From Azospirillum sp051124815 (GTDB taxonomy: Bacteria; Pseudomonadota; Alphaproteobacteria; Azospirillales; Azospirillaceae), in contig NZ_CP118492.1 in NCBI RefSeq assembly GCF_051124815.1, positions 124,001 to 188,000 of the forward strand: 64,000 nt of DNA. The letters are read 5' to 3'. Each line of letters starts with the position of its first letter. Within the stretch, counting starts at the first letter, position 1. Position numbers and translations under genes: made by a program. This document shows, piece by piece, positions 1 to 9,370 of this stretch. The notes under the pieces are model-generated. The model was not told where the DNA came from. It saw only the letters and a program-made list of their open reading frames with translations, and made no database searches.

Positions 1-1
1 G

Positions 2-844
2 GTGTTCATCGACGATGCGACGGGCCGGCTGATGCAGCTTCGCTTTGCCGTCTCGGAGAGCGCCTTTTCCTACTTCGAGGCGCTGGAGGGCTATCTGAAC
101 GCCCATGGCCGGCCGTTGGTCCTCTACTCGGACAAATACTCGGTGTTCCGGGTCTCGCAGCGCGAGGCCACGGGCGGCCAGGGCATGACGCAGTTCGGCC
201 GGGCGTTGGCGGAATTGAATATCGAGATCCTGTGCGCCAACTCCAGCCAGGCCAAAGGGCGGGTCGAGCGGGTGAACCGGACGCTGCAGGACCGGCTGGT
301 GAAGGAGTTGCGGCTGGCCGGCGTCACCGGCATCGAGGCGGGCAACGCCTTCCTGCCCGGCTTCGTCGAGCACTTCAACGCCCGCTTTGCCCTGCCCCCT
401 GCCCGGCCGGACGATCTGCACCGGCCGCTGAACCTCGCGCCGGATCGGCTGCGTCAGGTTCTGTGCTGGCGTGAACAGCGCCATGTCGGGCAGCAGTTGA
501 CGCTGTCCTACGAGCGCAAACTGATCATACTGGAGGAGACCGAGCTGACGCGGGGACTGGTTGGCCAGTATGTCGACACCTGCGCCTTCGCCGACGGTCG
601 TCTGGAGGTGCGGTGGAAGGGGGTGGCGCTGTCGTATCGGGCCTTCGACATGGACCAGCGGGTCAGCCAAGCCGACATCGTGGAAAACAAGCGGCTGCGT
701 GCGGTGCTGGCCCAGGTGAAGGAGATGCAGGAGAGCCGGCCGCCGCCTCGGGTGAAGACCAACAGCGAAAAGAACGGCTACCGCAAGACGGGACGGCGCA
801 AGCCGAACAGCGGACCAGCCGAAGGCGCCTGTGCGGCCGACTGA
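2..844 (+). CDS. ISNCY (IS1202-type) transposase, 5' end outside window
   Basis: C-terminal 280 residues of a DDE transposase; the reading frame is open at the window edge, so the helix-turn-helix N-terminus is missing here. The integrase core is visible: first Asp in FIDDATG, second Asp in YSDKYSVF about 40 residues later, and Glu in KGRVERVNRTLQ. The conserved stretch after the Glu and the basic C-terminal tail fit the ISNCY/IS1202 family. The copy may be intact upstream; nothing here shows a frameshift. It is the only full-looking transposase in the window and lies next to a block of unassigned accessory genes. Family assignment is from motif recognition. Confidence 0.85.
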   Translation: MFIDDATGRLMQLRFAVSESAFSYFEALEGYLNAHGRPLVLYSDKYSVFRVSQREATGGQGMTQFGRALAELNIEILCANSSQAKGRVERVNRTLQDRLVKELRLAGVTGIEAGNAFLPGFVEHFNARFALPPARPDDLHRPLNLAPDRLRQVLCWREQRHVGQQLTLSYERKLIILEETELTRGLVGQYVDTCAFADGRLEVRWKGVALSYRAFDMDQRVSQADIVENKRLRAVLAQVKEMQESRPPPRVKTNSEKNGYRKTGRRKPNSGPAEGACAAD

Positions 845-1139
845 CCGCAGCTGTTTGCCCTCTATCCGTGAGGCCCAGGTGCGGCTGGCATTCCTATCCG
901 GTTGCAACATCTGATGTAGGCGGGGCAGGTTCTATTCTGAAGTGCGAGTTTTTTGTGATGGCAGTGGATTACGGGTGGTGAGCGCCGCCGCATCCAGGAC
1001 ATGCACGATGCCTGTATGGCGGTGACGACCATTGCCGAGGCCACCGCCGGTCGTGCCCCACGGGGCGGCATCGAAGCGAAGGTGAACCGAGCCCGATCTC
1101 TCGCAGCCGGTCGTCTCGACGCGCGCGCAATCGCCCCGA
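845..1139. other. Intergenic stretch, presumed IS right end
   Basis: No convincing gene. The first part should contain the right end of the insertion sequence, but I could not identify a terminal inverted repeat without the left end. The remainder is GC-rich and separates the convergent transposase and the 2460-aa gene. No obvious intrinsic terminator was seen. Confidence 0.4.
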
Positions 1140-4100
1140 TCATGCCGCCTGCCACCAGGATGGGGCCACACCTGACACATCGATGCGGACAGGGGCGAGC
1201 TGAAGCAGCGGCAACTGCTGGCCTTCGATGACGCCGAACATCGTCACGCTGATGTTCAGCATTCCCTGGTTGACCGAACCGCGGAAACTGCTGTGCCAGT
1301 TTCCGATTGCCATCGCCAGTTCCGCCGCAGCGAAGCCGGGCGAGGCCGCGCCGCTGCTGAGGTCCAGATCGTCCGCCATCAGGATCGGCGTGTCCGCCGC
1401 GAGCGACAGTCCACCAGACGCCCCGGCAGTCAAGGCGAAGGAGAAATCGACGCGGACGTTGAGGACGGGCGACAGACCAGTTCCGCGCGGCGACAACGGA
1501 GCCAGGATCTCGTCGATCAGCGTCGCCAGCGGACGGTCGGCCGGCACCGTCGGCAGGTCGGAGCGGCTGATCAACGGAACCACCGGGTTGGGGAACATAA
1601 CCTCCGCGGTCTGATAGATGAAGTCCTCGTTCGTCGGAGCGTTCTCGACCAACTCCGCATTGCGCACCACATAGCAGGAGAAATTGGCAGACTGCCGGAA
1701 CCGCATGTCGATGCCGGGCCACGAGAACGACAGATTGCTGAGATCGGGCTGGCCGGCGATTGTCGTCTGCACGAGCCACCAGCCACCGTCTTCGGTTGCC
1801 GATCGGGGATCCGGCGTCCAGTCCCACCCGCCGTCGGGAAGTTGGATGCACGGCCAAAGCGTCGGCATTTCGCCGCTGGCGCTGCAGCCGTACAGCTCGA
1901 CCGTGACCTGGGTCTCTTCCGTATTGGGCAGCAATCGCAACCGATAGTTGATGATGTCCTGTTCGACGCCATCGAGCGACATGGCGGTCAGCGGTTCCAC
2001 GCTGCGGTCGGGCCAGGCGTCGGCGACCGCGGTGACCAATTGCGTCATCGCGTCGATGGCCTGTGCCGGATCGTCCGGAGAACCAGGGTTGCCGGAGGAC
2101 GCCGGTGACGTTCCGCCGATGTCGAAGGCCGCGGCGATGATCGCCGGGATCGCCTGCTGGAACGCCGGATACCCGTCCTGGAATGCGGCGAGCGCGCCGA
2201 ACAGCCCGTCGGGCGATCCGGAATCCGCCGAAAGGTCATCCTGCGGTGCGCTGCCGCTGAAAATGACGCTGAAATTCAGAGTGTCCTGGGCGGCAAGGGT
2301 GGCGGTGAGATTGACCTCATAGGTCCATTCCAGCGCCTCGCGGATCAACTCGGTAAGGTCGGTCGGGCTGCCGCCGGGACTAGCGGGAATGCCGCTGCCG
2401 TAGCCGCGCTGCCCGGTCAGGACCGGAACCGGCGGCTCGAAGGGCAGCGGAATGGGAATGACCGCCGCGCCACCGGGACTGGCGGCCCCCGTGATGGGCA
2501 TTACCAGCGGCGCCTCGCCCGGCAGGACGAATTTCAGCCAGGACGACGGCACATAACCATCGATCGCCTCGCCGGTTTCGAAATCATGCTGGAGATAGCT
2601 GATCTGATAGCTGAGCGGCAGGGTCAGGGCCGCGTGATCGGCCGCATGGGCGACGCTGATCAGCATGCTCGGCCAAGCGGTCCCGGACACCAGCGGCAGG
2701 CGGCCGTTGCTGATGGTATAGACCTTGTTGCCGCTGCCCCCGGAGTCATCCCCGTCGACGGGGTCGGACGGGCTGGCGACATCCGGCGGAACGCCGATCT
2801 TGCCGTAGAGTTCCGGCGCCTTTCCGCCGGTCGCGCCGGTGCCGCCGGCCACGGTGACCGTCGCCGCGGCCTGGGCGATCACGGACACCGTGTAGGCACT
2901 TGCCAGAGTGTCGAGCATCGCCTGCCGCAGGCTTTCCCGCGCACCCGCAACGTCGCCGCCGGTCTCCCCATCGAGCACATAGTCCAGTCCGGTCGGCACA
3001 ATGCCGGCAAGGGTTTCCTTGGCGCTGACCAGGCTCTGGTAATTCGTGGTCCCGTTCCGCTGGTCGAACAGGGCGATGGCCGCCGCCAGCTGCGGCTGGA
3101 ACAGGCCGTCGACCGCTTGCAGGAAGGTGAGCGACCACGAATCGAGATCGACGTCGCTGTAGGTCTTGCCGCCGACGGTTTGGGTCACCGGGATCGTGTT
3201 CAGCGGTCGCACCGCGAAATAGACGAGGTGGCCGGTGAAGGCGGCCTGGATGCCGTTCACCGCCGGGCTTTCCGGTTGGCCGGCGAAGCGCACGAACCAC
3301 AAGCTGTCGGTGGCGGACACCCCTGTCGCCGCGGAAATGCCGGCCCGCTGTGCGACCTTCAGCAACCCGCCTGCGCCATCAAAATTCCGGAAGGCGTCCT
3401 CGAAAAGCCGGGCGTACTGACCGATGCCGACTTTCTCGCTCGGCGATGCCGCGCCGCCGCCTGCCGCCATTCCGGGGGACATGGCGCCCCATTGCCCGCT
3501 GCGCGGCGCGATCGCAGCCGTGCTGACGATCACCTCCGGGATCAGCGTGCCCGCGTCCGGCACCGCGAGCAACGGATCGCGGGACGCCGTCAGCGAGACC
3601 GATATCGTCGCGATGTTGTCAGGCAACCCGAGCACGCCGTCGAAGGAGACGGGCACCGTCAGCGTCCGCATCACCGGATCGACGGGGGATCCTCCGGGCG
3701 CCGACTGTTGGTCCTGGATGGCTTGAACGATGTCGGCGACGAAGGCGGCCAGATCGACACGCGGATCCTGGGGCAGTACGCCCGCCGGTACAAGGCTGCA
3801 GTTCAGCGCATAGGTGGTGCCGGGATCGTCGACCTGCCAGGCGATCGCGGCGTAGCGACTCCCCAGCGCGGCCAGGCTCCCCGCGGTGGAGGATGGTGAC
3901 GACGGCGGCGACCCGGCCGCCATTAGCAGGGCTTCGGTGTCGAAGCTCAGATCGATGACCAGCGTGGCTTCGCCGTCGGTGCCGGGCACGAAGTGGTGGT
4001 CGACATGCACATACGGCCATTGGGTCAGATTGATCAGGGGGTCATGATAGACGCCGGTCTGCGTCGCCTGAGCCGCCGCTGCCAGCGCATTGCCGAAGAT

Positions 4101-7100
4101 GTCCGTCAGCCGGAAGCTTAGGTCGATGGTACGGCCGACCAGGGCGTACCCGTTGCCGGCCGCCGGCGAGCCGGACGGGCTGGAAGCCTCCCCGCCGGAT
4201 TCATCAAGGAAGCGATAGGCCGGAAATACCTGCTGATAGATCTGTTCTGCCGGACTGGATCCCGCGAAGATCGTCGGCGACGCCGCCCCGCTGTCGGGCG
4301 CAAGCGGGGTCAGCGGCAGGCTCCACACCGGCTCGGTCGGCGATGACGGCGCGGAGGGGGCGGCAACCTGGAACTGGACAAGGCTGTAGAGCTCGTTAAC
4401 CGGGATGGTCACCGGTTCGGCCGGCGATGGCTCCGTGCCCGGCCCGCCGGTCCAGTCCAGCCGGAACCCGACATCGCCGGGACCGAATGCCGAATGGTAG
4501 GTCTGCACCGGCGAGCTCTGCGGCCCCAGAACCTCGAGCGTCACGGCGATGTTGTCGAAGGTGGCGGCGTCGGTGACGACGCAGTTGGCCGCCGCCGGCA
4601 GCGGAACCGGGCTCGCCGCGGACGGATTGAATCGTACCAGAATGGTGATCGACCCGCTGTTGCCGCCGGTTCCCGAAATCGGCTGGGCTGCGCCACCGAC
4701 CTGCCCGCTGTCCTGGAAGAGGTGGTCCGGCAGCCCGGCGCCGCCGAGATTCCGATAGAAAAGGTAGAACCCGTCGGCATTGACGACGCTGACCTCCCAG
4801 ATCAGTTGCAGGAAACTCCCGGCATCGGTCAGCAGCGCGAATCCGGTGTCGGCCGACGCGGCCCCGAAGCGTGTTGCGAGCAAGGCGTTCACGGCGCTTG
4901 CCTGGTTCAGGGTCGACAGATTGGTGCGGGTCAGCAACACGTCCGGGTCAAGCGTGTCGGACAGCAGTGTCGATCCTGTCGCATCGGGGTAGAGAATGGA
5001 AATGTCGGCAATTGCTCCGGCGTTCTGGCCGACGCTCTGAATCGCCTGATACAGCAGGTCGCGGGATGCCGCGTCCGTGGCGCCGATCTGGTAGAGGAAG
5101 GGCACCGCGCCGGCCGCGCTTCCGCCACCGTCCGGCGATCCCAGCGATCCCGGCGATCCAGCCGGCGATCCGCCGGCCGGGGTGATCGCCGATGCGTTTT
5201 GCACCTGGCTGACAGGGATGGCAAAGGACAGCGCAGCCGTGCCGAACCCGTCAGGGGCGCTGTCGGCCATGGTCCGCGCGACGCTCTTGCCGCCGGAGTG
5301 AAGGTTCACCGACAGGGCGGGCTGCTGCGCCGTCATCGCCTGCAGCGGCGGCGGCAGGGGAATCACGATGCAATCGCCGTCCGGACCGTTCCACGTCTTA
5401 CGGTTGCGTATGGTGAAGGCCAGATCGACGGAAGCGATGGGAGGCAGGGCCGTGTAGGTAAAGCTCCCGCCGCCGGACAGGGCTACCCCCAGGCTGGCGC
5501 AGCCGTTCCACTGCGGCGCCGGGGCGGCTGGAATCCGATCTGACAATTCCACCGAGGCGACGGCACCACCATCGTCCTCGAACAGAATCCACGAGACGGT
5601 ACCCTCTGCCCCGTAGACGAGAGTCGCCGTGGCGACCGGCGGCGAGTCTACGCCGGTCACGGGGAACTGCTGGCCGGTCAGCCGGTAAAGCCCTTCCGTC
5701 GGCACCATCCGGACGGTTTCAACGGTCAGGTCGGCGGGCACGGCGCCGGGGACCGGCAGTTGAAGACCGCCAAGCAGGAACCGCGACGAAAAGCCCGATG
5801 CGCCGGAATAGTCGTATTGGCTGAGCAGTGCGGCCAACTCGCCCTGCGGATCGATGGCGGTCATGTAGACGCCGACCGCCTCCGTCGGGGGCGCCGACTG
5901 GCCGGACGCCGAAGCCAGCAAGGTCTCTTGCGCCGCTTGTTCGTAAGCGATGGCATCGGTCAGAAGGCCGGCGACGACCTGCCGCAGCAGCATCAGGTAA
6001 TAGTCGGCGAAGAGGAACGTCGCCATGCTGGGGCCGGCGGTCGCGGCGGTGGAGTTCTCGACGGGCGCCATCGACAGGTCGTCCGCCTGTTTGCCGAACA
6101 GGCCGAGCCCATCGAAGTAGAGGTCGATGGCCTGCTCATAGTTGTCGGGCGTGGGATTGTAGCTAGCGAAGTCGACGAGCGTTTCCGCCGTCTGAAGCGC
6201 CAGCACGTCGAACATCGGCAGCACGCTTCCGCTGTCGTAACTGGGAGTGCGCGCTGCCGTCACGCCGGTGATGCGGAACTGCAGCTGGTCGGCAAAGAAC
6301 CGGCGCACCGCGTCGCCGAAGCCGATGGCATCGCCGAAGAGCGGCGGCGGTTGATCGCCCTGCCCCAGCAGCGCTTGCAGACGGCTGAGCCGGCTCGACA
6401 GCGGCTCGTTCGCGGGTGTCGGTTCCACGTAGTCGTTCAGCAGCCAGCACACCAGATGCGCGACAAGGCTTTCGAAACCGGTGCCGCTTTCCGGCGACGC
6501 GACCGGAGAGGCGCCGGGGGCCGGGCTGTCGGTCAGAAGCAACCCGACCACCTGGACAGTCGGTTGGTCGCCATCGTAGACGACGGTCGGCTGGAGCGCG
6601 AAGACCACTTCGATCAACGGCCGCGACGGCGAGGCCAAGCCGGGCGTCGGGACCGCCGCGAATGTCGACGCCGATGCCGCTGCCGGTTCGGACGCCCACA
6701 GCGGCGCCGGCTGGAACGTTGATGCATCGGCCGGCACGTCAGTGCCGTGGCTTCCGTCAGCGTAGGTTTCGGGGGCTACACCACCGCCGGTTTCCAGATG
6801 TTGCGGCGGTCGCAACGGCGCATCGGACGCCCGAAGGATGGGCGCCATGGTCTGCCGAAGCCGTGCCACGGCATCCAGATGCATCGGCAGCAGCGCATCG
6901 GCCGATTGGGTGGAAATCAATCCCGACAGGCCTTGCTGCTTCGGCCCGTTGATCGATGCGGTGCCGTTTCCGGACCCAATCAGGAAGCTGTAGCTGACCT
7001 GGGTGCTGAACGAGAAGTGGATGGTGACGAACAGAACCTTGATGCTGGCGCTGACGGACACCTGCGCCGCGATGGCAATCTCGGTCTGAAAGCCGTTTTC

Positions 7101-8522
7101 AAAGGCGACCTGGGCCTGGAATCCGAAGCTGATGTTGATCGACGCCTTGATGATCCCGAAATCCACCGCCCCGGCGATCATGACCTGAAGGGCGAAGGTT
7201 CCCGCAAACCAATAGGCATCGGGGGGGCCGCCCAGCGATTGCGACCCCTGTTCCCACGCGATCAGTCCCTGCATGGTCGCTGCTGCCGACACCGAAAGGC
7301 TGGCGGACAGCGGGCCAGAGGAAAAAGAAACCCCGGCAGTCAATTGAAGGCCGATGCCGAAGCCGAGAATCGGCGAAAAGCTGGTGCCCGCCTGCGCGCC
7401 CGGATTGTCGGCGCTGCTAAGTTTGAGGAAATACAGTCCGGCCCATCCGGTGAGGAGATCGACCGAAATGCCGATGGAGTTCGGCCCCACCGGCCAGCCG
7501 ATGTTCACACGGAAGTCGCCGTTGGTGTAAATCCACACGGAAAAGCCGGGCAGTATGAGAATGAAGCCGTCGAGCGGGATGCGCCGCATCGCCGTCGGCA
7601 GGGTCAACGCGCCGTAATAGACGCCGAGCGTCGGGCCCAGCTTCTGGTAGAGGATTTCGAACAACAGCCCGCTGAAGACGTTCGGCGGGGTCTCCCCAAC
7701 GGTCACTTCGAGGCCGTAGAGAGCCGGGTCGTTGAACAGGATGCGCAGACGGAAGCCCTTGAACTCGATGTCGGCGGCGATGAACCAGCCGCGATCCGGC
7801 TGGTAGAAGTTGCGCGCGAGCCGGGTCAGCACATCCTTCGGATCGTTGGTGTCGAACTGCGATTCGATTTCGTCGAAAATCGCCGCCAGCGGATCGCTGA
7901 CCGAGGTGTCTGTGATCGGATTGGGGCCGACATGCTGCCCGATGCCAAGATAGTGCAGTTGGAAGGTGCCGACGCTGTTTTGCGCCGGCAACGGGAATGG
8001 ATAGTTGACGAGCTTGGAGATCCGAGCCGGCGGACTGCCGCCGGTCGTCGCCCCGACCGCCTTGCTCGAGGTGGTCGGGTAGGAATAGCGTGCACTGACG
8101 GTGAGGCCGGCCTTGGCGTCGTAGCCGATCAGCAACCCCTCGACGACGAGATTCGGTGAGAGCGTCACCTCCACCGGGCCGATGGGCCACTCTCCACCGA
8201 TGGTCACCGGCGGGTTGAACGCGAGGTCGAGAAACGCGCTCACCCCGTCCTTGGCCTTCGGCGTGATCCAGACGGCGGGCATGATCTCGGTGTCGAGGAT
8301 AGCTTGCCAAGGCCCCTCGCCTATCGCCGGCAACGAGACGCCGAAACACTGGTTCAATTTGTCACTGAGCACTCCCCAAGCCTGTGACAGTGAAAAGGAA
8401 GTGTTTGTAGAAAGCTTAAAAGAAAACGGGCCGCCGAGCAGCTGCAGGTCCAACTCGAAATTCACGGGAGGCTCGAAGTCTCCGAGCGCGCCTGCGAGGG
8501 TCAATATGACTTGAGTGCTCAT
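1140..8522 (-). CDS. 2460-aa beta-rich protein of unknown function
   Basis: Function not recognised. The first 540 residues are dense in alternating hydrophobic/polar strands (for example VLFVTIHFSFSTQVSYSF), a pattern I associate with large beta-structured proteins such as DUF6603-type sequences, though no family is assigned with confidence. From about residue 560 onward the protein is low in charge and carries more than fifteen loops with Gly/Ala-Ser-Pro motifs (ASPVASPESG, GSPGSLGSPDG, ASPSEK). No signal peptide or transmembrane anchor is apparent. It is the last gene of a minus-strand run with three upstream genes spaced 4-53 bp apart, so probably co-transcribed with the 1228-aa protein. 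The start ATG has only a weak AGAACGAG ribosome site. Confidence 0.8.
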   Translation of the reverse strand: MSTQVILTLAGALGDFEPPVNFELDLQLLGGPFSFKLSTNTSFSLSQAWGVLSDKLNQCFGVSLPAIGEGPWQAILDTEIMPAVWITPKAKDGVSAFLDLAFNPPVTIGGEWPIGPVEVTLSPNLVVEGLLIGYDAKAGLTVSARYSYPTTSSKAVGATTGGSPPARISKLVNYPFPLPAQNSVGTFQLHYLGIGQHVGPNPITDTSVSDPLAAIFDEIESQFDTNDPKDVLTRLARNFYQPDRGWFIAADIEFKGFRLRILFNDPALYGLEVTVGETPPNVFSGLLFEILYQKLGPTLGVYYGALTLPTAMRRIPLDGFILILPGFSVWIYTNGDFRVNIGWPVGPNSIGISVDLLTGWAGLYFLKLSSADNPGAQAGTSFSPILGFGIGLQLTAGVSFSSGPLSASLSVSAAATMQGLIAWEQGSQSLGGPPDAYWFAGTFALQVMIAGAVDFGIIKASINISFGFQAQVAFENGFQTEIAIAAQVSVSASIKVLFVTIHFSFSTQVSYSFLIGSGNGTASINGPKQQGLSGLISTQSADALLPMHLDAVARLRQTMAPILRASDAPLRPPQHLETGGGVAPETYADGSHGTDVPADASTFQPAPLWASEPAAASASTFAAVPTPGLASPSRPLIEVVFALQPTVVYDGDQPTVQVVGLLLTDSPAPGASPVASPESGTGFESLVAHLVCWLLNDYVEPTPANEPLSSRLSRLQALLGQGDQPPPLFGDAIGFGDAVRRFFADQLQFRITGVTAARTPSYDSGSVLPMFDVLALQTAETLVDFASYNPTPDNYEQAIDLYFDGLGLFGKQADDLSMAPVENSTAATAGPSMATFLFADYYLMLLRQVVAGLLTDAIAYEQAAQETLLASASGQSAPPTEAVGVYMTAIDPQGELAALLSQYDYSGASGFSSRFLLGGLQLPVPGAVPADLTVETVRMVPTEGLYRLTGQQFPVTGVDSPPVATATLVYGAEGTVSWILFEDDGGAVASVELSDRIPAAPAPQWNGCASLGVALSGGGSFTYTALPPIASVDLAFTIRNRKTWNGPDGDCIVIPLPPPLQAMTAQQPALSVNLHSGGKSVARTMADSAPDGFGTAALSFAIPVSQVQNASAITPAGGSPAGSPGSLGSPDGGGSAAGAVPFLYQIGATDAASRDLLYQAIQSVGQNAGAIADISILYPDATGSTLLSDTLDPDVLLTRTNLSTLNQASAVNALLATRFGAASADTGFALLTDAGSFLQLIWEVSVVNADGFYLFYRNLGGAGLPDHLFQDSGQVGGAAQPISGTGGNSGSITILVRFNPSAASPVPLPAAANCVVTDAATFDNIAVTLEVLGPQSSPVQTYHSAFGPGDVGFRLDWTGGPGTEPSPAEPVTIPVNELYSLVQFQVAAPSAPSSPTEPVWSLPLTPLAPDSGAASPTIFAGSSPAEQIYQQVFPAYRFLDESGGEASSPSGSPAAGNGYALVGRTIDLSFRLTDIFGNALAAAAQATQTGVYHDPLINLTQWPYVHVDHHFVPGTDGEATLVIDLSFDTEALLMAAGSPPSSPSSTAGSLAALGSRYAAIAWQVDDPGTTYALNCSLVPAGVLPQDPRVDLAAFVADIVQAIQDQQSAPGGSPVDPVMRTLTVPVSFDGVLGLPDNIATISVSLTASRDPLLAVPDAGTLIPEVIVSTAAIAPRSGQWGAMSPGMAAGGGAASPSEKVGIGQYARLFEDAFRNFDGAGGLLKVAQRAGISAATGVSATDSLWFVRFAGQPESPAVNGIQAAFTGHLVYFAVRPLNTIPVTQTVGGKTYSDVDLDSWSLTFLQAVDGLFQPQLAAAIALFDQRNGTTNYQSLVSAKETLAGIVPTGLDYVLDGETGGDVAGARESLRQAMLDTLASAYTVSVIAQAAATVTVAGGTGATGGKAPELYGKIGVPPDVASPSDPVDGDDSGGSGNKVYTISNGRLPLVSGTAWPSMLISVAHAADHAALTLPLSYQISYLQHDFETGEAIDGYVPSSWLKFVLPGEAPLVMPITGAASPGGAAVIPIPLPFEPPVPVLTGQRGYGSGIPASPGGSPTDLTELIREALEWTYEVNLTATLAAQDTLNFSVIFSGSAPQDDLSADSGSPDGLFGALAAFQDGYPAFQQAIPAIIAAAFDIGGTSPASSGNPGSPDDPAQAIDAMTQLVTAVADAWPDRSVEPLTAMSLDGVEQDIINYRLRLLPNTEETQVTVELYGCSASGEMPTLWPCIQLPDGGWDWTPDPRSATEDGGWWLVQTTIAGQPDLSNLSFSWPGIDMRFRQSANFSCYVVRNAELVENAPTNEDFIYQTAEVMFPNPVVPLISRSDLPTVPADRPLATLIDEILAPLSPRGTGLSPVLNVRVDFSFALTAGASGGLSLAADTPILMADDLDLSSGAASPGFAAAELAMAIGNWHSSFRGSVNQGMLNISVTMFGVIEGQQLPLLQLAPVRIDVSGVAPSWWQAA

Positions 8523-8575
8523 TGGCTCGTTCTTTTCTCAATCGACGTGGTTCCGCCGGCGCGCCACGATCGCGC

Positions 8576-9013
8576 TCATGGGCTGCTGGAAGACGCCGAT
8601 GAGACCAGAAGGCCGATCTGTTGCAGTTCCAGCAAGTCACCGAGAATATGGATGGGGCTCTGCGGCGTGATGGTCGCGCCGACGGCATAGGTGCTGGTGT
8701 TTGTGTTGATGTTCAGCGTCGTCAGCGTGACGTTGGCGTTGAAGAAGCCGGACAGGATATCGCTGAACGCACTTGGAAGCTCCTCGATGTCCGCGTTGAC
8801 GTCAGCACCGCTGAGGCCGGTGTGCAAATTATCGTTCATCCAATCGAACAGGTTGGAGAAGGACCCCATCGGCACGGGATTGGTCAGCGAGAACACCAGA
8901 CCGCTATTCTTGAGATTGGCGATGTCCTGACTGTTTATGGTGACCGGCGTGTTGTTGAACAGGACCGTCGCGGCGACTGAAACGTTGGTGCCGGTGGTGG
9001 AAGGCGAAGTCAT
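8576..9013 (-). CDS. Small unknown protein of the giant-protein operon (145 aa)
   Basis: The start at MTSPSTTG is chosen because AGGA lies about 9 bases upstream; a longer frame with an extra 27 residues exists but has no such site. The protein is Thr/Ser/Asn-rich and begins with a low-complexity Thr/Ser segment. A central acidic helix follows (DWMNDNLHTGLSGADVNADIEELP), then beta-like Thr repeats (TLTTLNINTNTSTY). Function unknown. It lies between the 104-aa and 2460-aa genes on the same strand, so it is likely an accessory or structural partner. No homologous family was recognised. Confidence 0.7.
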   Translation of the reverse strand: MTSPSTTGTNVSVAATVLFNNTPVTINSQDIANLKNSGLVFSLTNPVPMGSFSNLFDWMNDNLHTGLSGADVNADIEELPSAFSDILSGFFNANVTLTTLNINTNTSTYAVGATITPQSPIHILGDLLELQQIGLLVSSASSSSP

Positions 9014-9054
9014 CGGGGTATCCTTTCCGGGTTGAACGAGGCTGACGGGATGGT

Positions 9055-9366
9055 TCAGGGCGGAGAGCCGGGCGGCGGCCCGATTTCGATCCACAGCGCA
9101 ATGGCTTCGACGGCGGTGCCGCCGATGGGAATGGGAAACGGGTTATCCCCCGACACGTCGGTCTGGACGACGGCTTGGCCGGACGCCTCTGGCGACCCGC
9201 CAGGCGGGCTGTCCGTCGGAAGACCGTCTCCGGGCTCCCAGCCATCGACCAGAAGCTGCCAGATCGCCACCATGAAGCGGGGAAAGCCGGACAGCGGCAG
9301 CAGCGGAATCGACAGGCCGAGCCGGCTGTTCAGGAAAGTCATCAGGTCGTTGACGATGGTTCCCAT
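9055..9366 (-). CDS. Small unknown protein of the giant-protein operon (103 aa)
   Basis: The start MGTIVNDLMTF lies 4 bp after the stop of the upstream 1228-aa gene, which fixes it by translational coupling; the longer frame upstream would overlap that gene heavily. The N-terminus looks helical and amphipathic (VNDLMTFLNSRLGLSIPLLPL). The second half contains the Gly-Ser-Pro-rich loops typical of this operon and ends in PPPGSPP. Function unknown. Confidence 0.7.
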   Translation of the reverse strand: MGTIVNDLMTFLNSRLGLSIPLLPLSGFPRFMVAIWQLLVDGWEPGDGLPTDSPPGGSPEASGQAVVQTDVSGDNPFPIPIGGTAVEAIALWIEIGPPPGSPP

Positions 9367-9370
9367 CGGC